From: Aliivibrio sp. EL58
GTDB lineage: Bacteria > Pseudomonadota > Gammaproteobacteria > Enterobacterales > Vibrionaceae
DNA: 64,000 nucleotides
Direction: 5' to 3'
NCBI RefSeq assembly: GCF_900312675.1
Contig: NZ_OMPC01000009.1
Span: 372,001 to 436,000, forward strand
Translations under genes and position numbers: made by a program
Shown: piece by piece, positions 45,400 to 54,140 of the stretch
Layout: every line of letters begins with the position of its first letter
Position numbering within the stretch: position 1 is the stretch's first letter
The notes under the pieces: model-generated
Database searches by the model: none
Seen by the model: only the letters and a program-made list of their open reading frames with translations
Told to the model about the DNA's origin: nothing

Positions 45400-45582
45400 C
45401 TAATCAATAATGACGATATTATCAGTCTGATCTGTATGTAATTGAGCTTTGTTTTGTTCGATAAGTTGAACTGCGTGAGAGGGAGTAACTGCATGAAATT
45501 GTCCTTTCATACGAATACATGACGCTTCCCAAGCATAATCTCTATATAAGCCCGTTTGAGTATATTGAATAATCACTTTCAT
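45400..45582 (-). CDS. Small hypothetical protein
   Basis: 60 residues from the ATG at 45582, chosen for the AAGGAG 8 bases upstream; the frame continues to 45627 without a site. Sequence MKVIIQYTQTGLYRDYAWEASC, ending in an acidic DNIVIID. No membrane segment or recognised family. Confidence 0.6.
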   Translation of the reverse strand: MKVIIQYTQTGLYRDYAWEASCIRMKGQFHAVTPSHAVQLIEQNKAQLHTDQTDNIVIID

Positions 45583-45831
45583 TTTAATTCTCCTTTTAGA
45601 TTGAACAGCTATTGAGCTTGTTAACAATAGTTTGAGTGAAGATGATGTGCTACAGCTAAAAATGCAACATTAGTTTTACAAAATAAAGAAGGCGTTATTT
45701 TTCTATCGAAGTGATTTAGCTCTTTAATTATATATATGAACCCAAAATGAATAATGTGCTCACTAATCATTAAGATACGACCCTGTATTCTTACTCCTAA
45801 GTTAACGAATGAATCTACTTGGAGAATAATT

Positions 45832-46563
45832 ATGAGCCCATTAAGCATTGTAATCATCACATTAAATGAAGAAAAACGAATCGGTCGTTTATTGGAAGAT
45901 TTAACAAAACAAACAAATCAAAACTTTGAAGTGATCATTGTTGATTCAAACAGCGAAGATGCCACATGTGAAGTTGCTCAGGCCTTTGCCGCGAGCATTC
46001 CTGATTTAACGATCCACAAAATGGATAAACGTGGTGTTAGCCTAGGTCGTAATACTGGCGCATCACTCGCTAAGCATGAACGCTTATTATTTTTAGATGC
46101 AGACGTAAGCCTAAAAGCGGATTTTCTTGAGAGAGCAGCAACACAATTAGCTGAGAAAAAATTAGAAGTCGCTGGTGTGTATATGGGCTCTAAAGGGCTT
46201 CCTATTGCTCATCGAGTAGGCTACGGCTTATTTAACTTAGGTTTATTTGCTACTCAATTCACTTTTCCAACCGCCGTTGGTGCGTGTATTTTCTCAACAA
46301 AGCGTGCGCACAATGAATTGCAAGGTTTTGATGAAAACATCACCTTATGTGAAGACTGCGATTATGTGAAACGAGCAAGTCAAACCTGGCGTTTTCGATT
46401 TTTACCAATGACGTTTGAGTTTGATCCACGTCGATTAGATCAAGATGGTTTATTTACGATGGGAGCTACGTATTTAAAAGCTAATATTCGTCGCTTTTTC
46501 TTTGGTGAGATGCGCAATAATGAGATGGAATATAAATTCGGTCATTATTCTGAGCAAAAGTAA
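45832..46563 (+). CDS. Family 2 glycosyltransferase
   Basis: 243 residues from the ATG at 45832 with GGAG upstream. GT-A fold: LSIVIITLNEEKRIGRLLEDL, VIIVDSNSEDAT, FLDADV (metal-binding D.D) and CEDCDYVKRA. Uses a nucleotide sugar; acceptor unknown. It is 21 bases before the DedA-LssY gene, which suggests a joint role at the envelope. Confidence 0.85.
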   Translation: MSPLSIVIITLNEEKRIGRLLEDLTKQTNQNFEVIIVDSNSEDATCEVAQAFAASIPDLTIHKMDKRGVSLGRNTGASLAKHERLLFLDADVSLKADFLERAATQLAEKKLEVAGVYMGSKGLPIAHRVGYGLFNLGLFATQFTFPTAVGACIFSTKRAHNELQGFDENITLCEDCDYVKRASQTWRFRFLPMTFEFDPRRLDQDGLFTMGATYLKANIRRFFFGEMRNNEMEYKFGHYSEQK

Positions 46564-46584
46564 CCAGCATAGGTAAGCGTGCTT

Positions 46585-47862
46585 ATGTATGATTCTATGG
46601 CATTATTTACGGGCGCATTATTGGATGCGCTCATAGGGCCAAATTTATTTGTGCCGGGTGAGCCGTTCTTAATTGCAGCCGGTTTTCAGCTTCATCAAGG
46701 AGTTTGGGCTGGCGTTATTGCGGTATTGTTCGGTGGTCTTATTGGTGATCAACTCAGTTATTGGATTGGACGTCGCTTTGGCCGAAAGGCTCAGACACGA
46801 TTAATGAACTGGCAACCAAAAATTCGCCGTCCCATTGCTCGCTGTCGCTTGTTACTTCAAAGAAAAGGTAATTCGGTCTTACTGTTTGCTCGCTTATTAG
46901 GACCAGTGGCTTGGATCGTTCCCTTTATCGTTGGTGTAAATAATATCGAGTGGCGACGGTTTTCATTGTTTGCATCTATTGGATTACTACTTGGCGTGGG
47001 TCAATTTGTCTTATGGGGGTATTTACTCTCTTATGGGATTGATGCCTTTCCGTGGATGAGTGATATGACACTATTTGTCACCGAGCATAAACAATCAATA
47101 GTGACCTTGTTACTGATAGTTATTTTTTTCATGATGGCAAAGAAGTTTCAATGGAAAAATATTGGCAAGAAATCAGTAGCAGTAGTTGTGAGTGCTATTA
47201 TTTATTTGAATTATAGTCATTTTTTTTGGGTTGCTGATGATGTAATAGAAAAGCCAATTCCTGCACCATTGCATTTTGATGAAACAAAAACATCTTTCAA
47301 AGCTTTCCCTGGAGTGTCTTCGTTTTTTGATGCGCAAGCGGTTAATATCGCACTTATTGGCCATCATCCTCAATCGATAATGGTGCAATTAGGTTGGATT
47401 GAGAATAAAACATTTTCTCGTGATGATATTGAATTTGTTGATTATCTTTCACTGATTAAGAATAAAACACCACCGGTTTCTGATCTATTTTGGAACGGGC
47501 GGATACAAGATATGGCATTTCAATTACCGGGCGATTTATTAAAGAGAAGTCATATTCGGTGGTGGAGTGCAGGTAAGAACGGAAATAATGAACAAGTATG
47601 GTTAGGAGCACTAAGTTACGATGATGGGTTAACGATTACCGCTTACCGAGGTATTGTGACTATGTTACATAGCATTGATCCGAATGTAGATGAGGAAAGA
47701 GAACGGTTAAAAACGAGTATTGATACTCTTTTTCTCGATTTAACGACCTTAAATATAGCTTATGCAGAACCGATCACTGAAGATGAACAACATGATTACT
47801 ATTCTGATGGAAAGATACTGGTCATTGGTTCATCACAGAGTTTACTCATCGCAAATAATTAG
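46585..47862 (+). CDS. DedA-domain protein with LssY-type C-terminus
   Basis: 425 residues from the ATG at 46585 with AGGTAA nine bases upstream; a GTG at 46579 is the alternative. N-terminal DedA/VTT domain (about 1-190: FVPGEPFLIAAGF, GLIGDQLSYWIGRRFG, RLLGPVAWIVPFIVG), a further membrane helix near 195-212, then a soluble domain (about 245-415) with ALIGHHPQSIMVQLGWIE and DLFWNGR like LssY. DedA proteins translocate undecaprenyl phosphate or lipids; the LssY part is uncharacterised. Confidence 0.78.
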   Translation: MYDSMALFTGALLDALIGPNLFVPGEPFLIAAGFQLHQGVWAGVIAVLFGGLIGDQLSYWIGRRFGRKAQTRLMNWQPKIRRPIARCRLLLQRKGNSVLLFARLLGPVAWIVPFIVGVNNIEWRRFSLFASIGLLLGVGQFVLWGYLLSYGIDAFPWMSDMTLFVTEHKQSIVTLLLIVIFFMMAKKFQWKNIGKKSVAVVVSAIIYLNYSHFFWVADDVIEKPIPAPLHFDETKTSFKAFPGVSSFFDAQAVNIALIGHHPQSIMVQLGWIENKTFSRDDIEFVDYLSLIKNKTPPVSDLFWNGRIQDMAFQLPGDLLKRSHIRWWSAGKNGNNEQVWLGALSYDDGLTITAYRGIVTMLHSIDPNVDEERERLKTSIDTLFLDLTTLNIAYAEPITEDEQHDYYSDGKILVIGSSQSLLIANN

Positions 47863-47881
47863 GGTCGTTTTGACCCTAATT
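47857..47881. terminator. Hairpin between convergent genes
   Basis: AATTAGGGTC pairs perfectly with GACCCTAATT around a 5-base loop, covering the DedA-LssY stop codon. No strong T-run. Confidence 0.5.
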
Positions 47882-47922
47882 TAGATTGTCAGAATACGAT
47901 GTTTAATAAAGCAGAAAAACGA

Positions 47923-49287
47923 TCACTCTTTTACTAGTGGGAAGGTTAGGGTGGCTTTTAGTCCTCCCATTGCACTCTTTGATAACTCAAGCGAGCCGCG
48001 ATAACTGTGCGCCATTTCACTCACAATATTTAGCCCAAGACCTGTTCCTGGAGTCGTTTCATCCAAACGGATACCACGTTTAATGACTTGTTCAAATTCT
48101 GATTCAGGAATACCTTCACCATCATCCTCAATCATTATACGAATTTGATTTGCTTCAACTTCCTTAGAATGAACACGGATCATTGAATGTGCCCATTTAT
48201 ATCCATTCTCAAGTAAGTTTCCTAGCATCTCATCGAGATCGGTTTTATCGACGGCGATATGATCTTCACTGTCTAGCTCATTTATTAATATTACCTCACG
48301 TTCAGCATAGACTTTATCAAATGCCATTGAGATCGCATCTACTCGTTCAGAGGGTGAGGTAGCCACTGAGAGGATATTCATTGAACCTGCCATGCGAGCA
48401 CGACTAAGGTGATAATCAATATGTGCTTGCAGTTGAGCAATAGGAGCAGATAACCGATTTTTATCTTCAACGCTCAAATATTCTAACTCATTTTTAAGTA
48501 CCGATAGAGGTGTCTTTAATGAATGAGATAAATTACCGGCATGATGACGAGCACGTTCAAGTAACTCTTGGTAATGAAATAATAGTGCGTTGAGATCAGA
48601 AACCAATGGCGCGATCTCTTGAGGATAATGCTGACTTAATGCCTGTTGTTCACCTTTACGCAGCATCACTAACTCAGATTGCATTTTAGCTAAAGGGCGA
48701 AGTGACCAACTGACTTGAATACCGATAAGAAATAGTACCCCACTAAATAATAAGCCAAGAATGATCCAGAGCTGGCCTGTAAGTTGATGTAAGGTTTTTT
48801 CTAATGGATCTTCATCAAGACCAATAGTGATGGTTATTGGCTGTTTAATTTCAGGAAGGTAAATATTTTTTTGTATGTAAATAAGCTCTTCGTTATTAGC
48901 GCCTTTCACTTTTGGTTTAATAGATAAGCCATCTTCTTTGAATGTGAGCTTTTTATCCCACAATGAACGCGAACGTAGCTCACCTCCTTTGGTTGATGCC
49001 GTCCAATAAAGACCACTGTAAGGTTGACTAAAGCGAGGATCAGATAAACGCGATGGCATGATGAGGTTGCCTTTGCTATTCACTTCGATATTAGCGGTGA
49101 TCTCATCCATTGACAGTAATAGCTGACTTTTTACATCTTGGACTAGATAATCGTTTACTAATTTAGGGATACCAATTCCCGCAGCAAATATCATGGCAGA
49201 CAGCCAAAAAGCTGCAGCAAGAAGTAAGCGGCTTTTTAAGCTCAATTTTTTAAAGGTATGTTTAAATTGTCTCGGTGATGTATTCAC
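47923..49287 (-). CDS. PhoQ-like sensor histidine kinase
   Basis: 454 residues starting at a GTG (49287) with AAAGG upstream. Helices at about 18-38 and 176-196 flank a periplasmic domain of about 140 residues. HAMP region, then H-box NLSHSLKTPLSVLKNE and ATPase boxes NLLENGYKWA, EDDGEGIP, GTGLGLNIV. The HSLKTPL form is like PhoQ and related kinases sensing cations or peptides. Third gene of a PepSY-regulator-kinase operon. It resembles the Vibrio CarS/VprB arrangement, but the identity is unproven. Confidence 0.85.
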   Translation of the reverse strand: MNTSPRQFKHTFKKLSLKSRLLLAAAFWLSAMIFAAGIGIPKLVNDYLVQDVKSQLLLSMDEITANIEVNSKGNLIMPSRLSDPRFSQPYSGLYWTASTKGGELRSRSLWDKKLTFKEDGLSIKPKVKGANNEELIYIQKNIYLPEIKQPITITIGLDEDPLEKTLHQLTGQLWIILGLLFSGVLFLIGIQVSWSLRPLAKMQSELVMLRKGEQQALSQHYPQEIAPLVSDLNALLFHYQELLERARHHAGNLSHSLKTPLSVLKNELEYLSVEDKNRLSAPIAQLQAHIDYHLSRARMAGSMNILSVATSPSERVDAISMAFDKVYAEREVILINELDSEDHIAVDKTDLDEMLGNLLENGYKWAHSMIRVHSKEVEANQIRIMIEDDGEGIPESEFEQVIKRGIRLDETTPGTGLGLNIVSEMAHSYRGSLELSKSAMGGLKATLTFPLVKE

Positions 49288-49302
49288 AGTAGACCTTTAT
49301 AT

Positions 49303-49959
49303 TTAAGGATTTAATTGATAACCAAGGCCACGAACCGTTTTAATAATTTGTGGCGCAATTTTTTTACGAATACGACCGATAAATACTTCCACCGTGTTTG
49401 AATCACGATCAAAATCTTGCTTATAAATATGCTCTACAAGCGTGGTTCTTGAAATAACCTTATCGGGATTATGCATAAAGTAGGCAACAACTTTGTACTC
49501 TAATGCCGTTAAGCTTACTGCTTGTTCTTGCCACAACACTTTTGAGCTGCGCGTGTCTAAACTTAATTCCCCAATTTTTAAAATAGGAGAAGCGTTACCA
49601 GAAGCGCGACGTAATTGAGCACGAATACGAGCGATCAATTCAACCATTTCAAAAGGCTTGGTCAAATAATCATCAGCCCCTGCATTAAGTCCTTCAACAC
49701 GTTGAGATAGGGTGTCGCGAGCACTTAGAATAATGACGGGTGTATTGATGTTTTCATCTCGAATACTTTTCAATACGGTTAGTCCATTTAACTTAGGGAG
49801 CCCGAGATCTAAGACAATCGCATCCCACTCCTCAGTTGTTGCGCGATATAAGGCATCAATACCGTCTTGGGATAACTCAGGAACCCAGTCAGCACTTTCT
49901 AAGGTTTCAATGATTTGTTCGCCTAAACGTGGGTCATCTTCTACGACTAAAATTTTCAT
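49303..49959 (-). CDS. OmpR/PhoB-family response regulator
   Basis: 218 residues: receiver domain with VVEDD, phosphoacceptor in AIVLDLGLP (D51), K in LTKPF, and a C-terminal winged helix with SRTTLVEHIYKQDFDRDSNTVEVFIGRIRKKI. Located 15 bases before the kinase gene and 32 bases after the PepSY gene. Possibly the equivalent of V. cholerae CarR/VprA, which governs lipid A modification; that is inference from kinase type and context. Confidence 0.9.
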   Translation of the reverse strand: MKILVVEDDPRLGEQIIETLESADWVPELSQDGIDALYRATTEEWDAIVLDLGLPKLNGLTVLKSIRDENINTPVIILSARDTLSQRVEGLNAGADDYLTKPFEMVELIARIRAQLRRASGNASPILKIGELSLDTRSSKVLWQEQAVSLTALEYKVVAYFMHNPDKVISRTTLVEHIYKQDFDRDSNTVEVFIGRIRKKIAPQIIKTVRGLGYQLNP

Positions 49960-49991
49960 TATTATTCTCTTAGTAATTATCTTTTTTGTTG

Positions 49992-50381
49992 TTATTTAAG
50001 AGCTGCGCGAATATCGCGGCCTTTGATTTCTGTGATAGCTAAGGTTGCTGCATCATATTCAACTTTGATTATATTACTCTCATGAACCAGTTTTAATTCG
50101 TAGGTCCATTCATTGTCGTCTTCATCCAGTTCTACTTTGATAATTCGGCCATGAAAGTCTTTCTCAACCATAGCGTAAAGCTCAGAAAATGGCTTTACTA
50201 AACCGGCTTGAACTGCTTCATAAACTTCATCTTGATCTTCATCTATATCTATTTTAGCGCCATTTTGCTGAACATCTTGAATGAGTTGATGCCCATCAGG
50301 GTGATCATTAGCAAAAGCACTTTGTGATAATGGAAAAAAAGTGAATAGGGCAGCAAGGTATATGGCTGGTTTTTTTAGCAT
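49992..50381 (-). CDS. PepSY-domain periplasmic protein
   Basis: 129 residues. Signal peptide cut at AFA-ND; then two PepSY-like halves ending in YDAATLAITEIKGRD. Very acidic (DIDEDQDEVYE, ELDEDDNEW), which suggests cation binding. First gene of the operon with a two-component pair, so it may adjust signal sensing or be a target. AGGAAG precedes the ATG. Confidence 0.82.
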   Translation of the reverse strand: MLKKPAIYLAALFTFFPLSQSAFANDHPDGHQLIQDVQQNGAKIDIDEDQDEVYEAVQAGLVKPFSELYAMVEKDFHGRIIKVELDEDDNEWTYELKLVHESNIIKVEYDAATLAITEIKGRDIRAALK

Positions 50382-50710
50382 GATGCTTCCTAATTAAGTC
50401 AATATAGGAGAAGTATAAAACAGCGAAGATGAATAGAACATGAATTTTATTCAGAAGAAAATTTAATAAGGAAAGCTCAATTTACTCTAATCATAATGAG
50501 TTATTTTGATAAATGTGTAAATTATTCTGGGTTGTTGTAGTATTTCATGGTGTTATTTATAAGTTGTTGATTTTAAATTTTAATTTTTAATTTGTGTGAT
50601 GGTAATCATAATTATATGACTGTTTTTTTGCCTTTTTTAAAAATATTTCACTGGTTTTACGTTTTTCAAGCTGCTAGAGTCCCATCCCTCACGCATCAAG
50701 TGGGATACCC
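50382..50710. promoter_or_regulatory. Divergent promoter region before the BCCT gene
   Basis: 329 bases of AT-rich DNA with no gene. Just before the transporter start, TCCCA (about 50681) can pair with TGGGA (about 50701), which would cover the ribosome site; this is a weak 5-base stem and may be chance. Confidence 0.35.
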
Positions 50711-52267
50711 ATGTTTAAAAATAGCAATGAAAATAGCGATAAACTAGTTCCAACACTTACTATAGGATTTATCCTTTTATTTCTTCTCTTTGCTCTTGTT
50801 GATTTATCAACATTTACTGCAACGATTCAAACCGTGTTTATGTCGGCATCGACAATGTTTGGTTTGTGGTGGCAGTGGTTAATGATCATCACGTTTGTTT
50901 TAGCTCTTATCATTGCGATGAGCAGTTATGGCAAAATCAAAATGGGTGGCGAAGAGAAACCAACGTTCGGTACGTTCAAATGGGTCGCAATGATCATGTG
51001 TACCTTACTTGCAGGCGGGGGCGTTTTTTGGTCAGCCGCTGAACCTATCTTTCACTTCATTACTCCTTCTCCAACTTTTTCTGATGTTAAAACCGGCACT
51101 CTTTCAGCAGTAACTCCTGCATTAAGCCAAAGCTTTTTACATTGGGGTTTCCTAGCATGGGCTGTATTGGGCACATTAAGTACGATTGTACTAATGTACG
51201 CACATTATAACTGCGGTGTTAAATTACGTCCTCGTGCGCTGCTATACCCAATCTTAGGTAACAAACTTGAAAACCATTGGTTAGGCTCAGTGATTGATGC
51301 TTGTTCAATTATTGCGGTTGCCGCAGGTACGATTGGACCAATTGGTTTCTTAGCTACGCAACTTAGTTATAGTTTAACCGTGCTAACAGGCCTTGAAAGC
51401 TCGCTGATGAGCCAAATCGGTCTTTTATCTATGATTGTAGCAATTTATTCAGTTTCAGCCTTTACAGGGATGGACAAGGGCTTACAGTGGTTAAGCCGAA
51501 TGAATGTTATTGGCGCTGTTACGTTATTAGTTGCAATTTTGGTGCTAGGCCCAACAAGCTTTATCTTTACTGAGTTTGGTCTTGCATTTGGTAACTATAT
51601 TCAACACCTACCGGAAATGAGCTTAAGTACTGCAGATCCAGCATGGAACTCGTGGTGGACATGGTTCTTCTGGGGTTGGTTTATTGGTTTTGCTCCAATG
51701 ATGGCTATCTTTATTGCGCGTATTTCTAAAGGTCGTAGTATCCGTGAGCTTGTGATTACAGTAGCAATTATTGCTCCTATCGCGACAAACTTCTGGTTCT
51801 CTGCATTGGGTGGCACAGGTATCTTCCTTGAGCTACAAACTCCGGGCAGTATTTCTGGACCATTGCAAGAAGCGGGCTTACCTGCGGTATTATTGGCGTC
51901 ATTAGAACAACTGCCATTAAGCTGGTTGTTAATTCCTGCATTCTTAGTACTGACTACGACATTTGTTGCTACAACGGGTGATTCAATGGCGTACTCAATT
52001 GCAATGGCAGTTGAAGGAACGGATAAGCCGTCACGTTTCCAACGTCTGTTTTGGGCATTAATGATGGGTGTGGTTGCTGGCGTACTATTGATTGCAGGGG
52101 ATGGTGGATTAAACGCTCTACAATCTTTCATTGTGATCACGGCGGTTCCAGTTTCAATCTTACTTGGCTTTACGTTTATTTCAGCACCTATTGCTGTATT
52201 ACGAATGAAAAGTGCCGAGCAAGAGAATCAATCTGAAGCAGTTAATCAAAAAACAGCGACAGTATAA
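50711..52267 (+). CDS. BCCT-family transporter
   Basis: 518 residues with twelve transmembrane helices. The defining BCCT segment WWTWFFWGWFIGFAPMMAIFIARISKGR lies near residues 310-338, and GGGVFWSAAEP is near the fourth helix. It takes up quaternary ammonium or similar compounds with sodium or protons. The canonical aromatic box of glycine-betaine carriers is only partly present, so the substrate is open. A terminator follows. Confidence 0.88.
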   Translation: MFKNSNENSDKLVPTLTIGFILLFLLFALVDLSTFTATIQTVFMSASTMFGLWWQWLMIITFVLALIIAMSSYGKIKMGGEEKPTFGTFKWVAMIMCTLLAGGGVFWSAAEPIFHFITPSPTFSDVKTGTLSAVTPALSQSFLHWGFLAWAVLGTLSTIVLMYAHYNCGVKLRPRALLYPILGNKLENHWLGSVIDACSIIAVAAGTIGPIGFLATQLSYSLTVLTGLESSLMSQIGLLSMIVAIYSVSAFTGMDKGLQWLSRMNVIGAVTLLVAILVLGPTSFIFTEFGLAFGNYIQHLPEMSLSTADPAWNSWWTWFFWGWFIGFAPMMAIFIARISKGRSIRELVITVAIIAPIATNFWFSALGGTGIFLELQTPGSISGPLQEAGLPAVLLASLEQLPLSWLLIPAFLVLTTTFVATTGDSMAYSIAMAVEGTDKPSRFQRLFWALMMGVVAGVLLIAGDGGLNALQSFIVITAVPVSILLGFTFISAPIAVLRMKSAEQENQSEAVNQKTATV

Positions 52268-52290
52268 GATAGAAACATAGAACGAATGAG

Positions 52291-52325
52291 AGGCTTATCA
52301 CATAATCTGTGGTAGGCCTTTTTTA
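52291..52325 (+). terminator. Terminator after the BCCT gene
   Basis: AGGCTTATCACA pairs with TGTGGTAGGCCT with small mismatches, followed by TTTTTT. Confidence 0.75.
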
Positions 52326-52403
52326 TTGCCTGCTATTTGAGTGTAATGGTTACTCTTTCCAAGGTCAGGGAGGGGGCATTCTTCAATTATTAGGAGTAAA
52401 TAG

Positions 52404-52838
52404 ATGTTAGACAAAGATCAAATACTGCTGCAACTTTTTTACCGTGAAATAAAAGAGACTTCTATAATTGATAAGTCAGCTCTTGATGGTGGCGAATTTG
52501 TAGATAATGAATATAAAAAATGGTTAGCAACAAAGAGAGAGTTTCAGCTACCAGAAATCTATGATGCTCATTGGGTAAAAAGTTGTACGGCAGGGTATAT
52601 AACAGAGCTGATTTTCACTAAAAATGGCAGCTTAACTGAGTTTACTTTATTTGATAGATTAAAGACGGTGGGCCATTGGGTATTAGATGATGGCTTATTG
52701 TATGTATCAATATTTAAAGGTGAAAACCAATACGATTTTGTAATTGTCGCAAACTCTAGCGTTAACATTCATTCTGCTATTGAATATAAAAATGACGAGT
52801 TGCATTCCTATCTTAAATTAGCTCAGACGAGAGTGTAG
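52404..52838 (+). CDS. Hypothetical cytosolic protein
   Basis: 144 residues, with AGGAG seven bases before the ATG. No signal or transmembrane segment. The middle and C-terminal parts look beta-rich (AGYITELIFTKNGSLTEFTLF, GLLYVSIFKGENQYDFVIVA), as in a small sensor-like domain. I do not recognise the family. The start and coding statistics look real. Confidence 0.65.
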   Translation: MLDKDQILLQLFYREIKETSIIDKSALDGGEFVDNEYKKWLATKREFQLPEIYDAHWVKSCTAGYITELIFTKNGSLTEFTLFDRLKTVGHWVLDDGLLYVSIFKGENQYDFVIVANSSVNIHSAIEYKNDELHSYLKLAQTRV

Positions 52839-52949
52839 GTTAATTTATTTATTGTAATTTACGTAATTTGTTATTTATAAAGTAAAAACTGATACGCATC
52901 ATAGAGTTTATTTTTTCAGACTGGTCTAATTGTCGTTCGATTTACTATT

Positions 52950-53354
52950 ATGATTATTATGACCGCACTTATTTCAAATAGAGATAAACATTTTAGAGCA
53001 AAGCTATTATTAAGCTTTGTTCTTTTAAGTGTGTTCATTTGCTTTAGTCAATTGGTTGGAGTTACATCTAGCTGCCAAGACCATTTAATTGAAGCGCAAG
53101 CGAGAGTGCACCAACTTGATTCGACTATTGATACTGGGTCTCAACAAGTTGCTCAGAAATGTGATTTAGTTGAACACTTACTGTCATTTGAAAATAGCAT
53201 GAATGATCTTTTGTTATGTGCGTGGCTGCTGCTTGGTGTTGCACTACTTCTTATTCCTCTTTTACATGCCCCTCCCTTACTTTTTGAGCCACTAGAACAG
53301 CAAGTTCAAAAGGTTCGACGGCGGCATCTTCGATTTTGTGTCTTTCTGGAATAA
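52950..53354 (+). CDS. Hypothetical membrane protein
   Basis: 134 residues from the ATG at 52950; an ATG at 52959 is equally possible, and neither has a good ribosome site. Transmembrane helices near 17-38 and 86-106 surround a loop with two cysteines and a helical, Gln-rich stretch; the basic C-terminus (QKVRRRHLRF) is probably cytosolic. No family recognised. Confidence 0.55.
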   Translation: MIIMTALISNRDKHFRAKLLLSFVLLSVFICFSQLVGVTSSCQDHLIEAQARVHQLDSTIDTGSQQVAQKCDLVEHLLSFENSMNDLLLCAWLLLGVALLLIPLLHAPPLLFEPLEQQVQKVRRRHLRFCVFLE

Positions 53355-53365
53355 AAACTTAAGTA

Positions 53366-53525
53366 ATACCAATTCCAATAGTTATCTGATCATTATTGCT
53401 GGTTAAATCACTCAATAGTTGCGCGAAAAATACGTATTGTAGAATCACTACATAGTAAATATTCGCCTTCGTTTAAGTAATTTTCCTGCGTAATAAATAG
53501 GTTATCTAACTAATTATATTGGTAT
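53366..53525. mobile_element. MITE-like element, about 160 bp
   Basis: Imperfect terminal inverted repeats: ATACCAAT..CCAATAGTTATCT at the left and, read from the other strand, ATACCAATATAATTAGTTAGAT at the right, with no coding capacity between. Left flank TA is consistent with a TA target. Elements of this kind are common in Vibrionaceae, but no second copy is present in the window to compare with. Confidence 0.55.
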
Positions 53526-53566
53526 AAAAATGAATGAATTATTTTTATTTTACTTAGGAAATTATG

Positions 53567-54055
53567 ATGAAAAAATTAGAAAAAGCGATTGATGTTATTA
53601 AATATTTACCATTCTATATGTTGTTTGCACCATTTTGGTTTTCAAACGGGGTGGTTGATAAGTTTTATGGCATTTTATTTGGAACACGACACGGTGACAG
53701 TTGGGATGGCTGGAAAGAGTATATAGCAGGTACATGGTCGCAAAAGCCATTAACAAACACATTATTGGTACCTATGTATGACTATTTGTTTCCTGTATTA
53801 ATTGCTCTACAGATTTTACCTGTTGTTCTTCTAATTGTTTCATTCTTGAAACTAGAGATATTACCAAATAGACCTAAAACTTTATTGAAAGCAGGTTTGT
53901 TGTCTTCTTTGTTTGTTACAGCATCAATGGCTGTTTCTCAAACATTAGCAGGGGCTTCAGATGTTCAATATTTGTTCCAATTTTGGGGTGTATCATTATT
54001 GGCATTTTGGTATGTAGAGACACAAGCTAAGTCGTTAACACCAGTTACTGCTTAG
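53567..54055 (+). CDS. Hypothetical four-helix membrane protein
   Basis: 162 residues from the ATG at 53567, with AGGAA six bases upstream; an ATG at 53564 is adjacent. Hydrophobic segments near 15-30, 73-92, 108-125 and 134-150. FAPFWFSNGVVDKFY near the N-terminus and a DSWDGW loop; the general shape is like DoxX-type proteins but I cannot assign it. A strong terminator follows. Confidence 0.6.
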   Translation: MKKLEKAIDVIKYLPFYMLFAPFWFSNGVVDKFYGILFGTRHGDSWDGWKEYIAGTWSQKPLTNTLLVPMYDYLFPVLIALQILPVVLLIVSFLKLEILPNRPKTLLKAGLLSSLFVTASMAVSQTLAGASDVQYLFQFWGVSLLAFWYVETQAKSLTPVTA

Positions 54056-54070
54056 TTCACTAAATATGAT

Positions 54071-54103
54071 AAAGCCCTTCAGTTAACGCTGAAGGGCTTT
54101 TTA
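54071..54103. terminator. Bidirectional terminator before the chitinase
   Basis: AAAGCCCTTCAG (54071-54082) pairs exactly with CTGAAGGGCTTT (54089-54100), then TT. Confidence 0.88.
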
Positions 54104-54140
54104 CGTTTAAACACCTAAACATCTATTTAATTAGATAGTA

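Noticed and set aside
51601-52140. 179-residue open frame on the minus strand
   Set aside because: It is a shadow of the BCCT transporter gene, with no ribosome site and unlikely composition.
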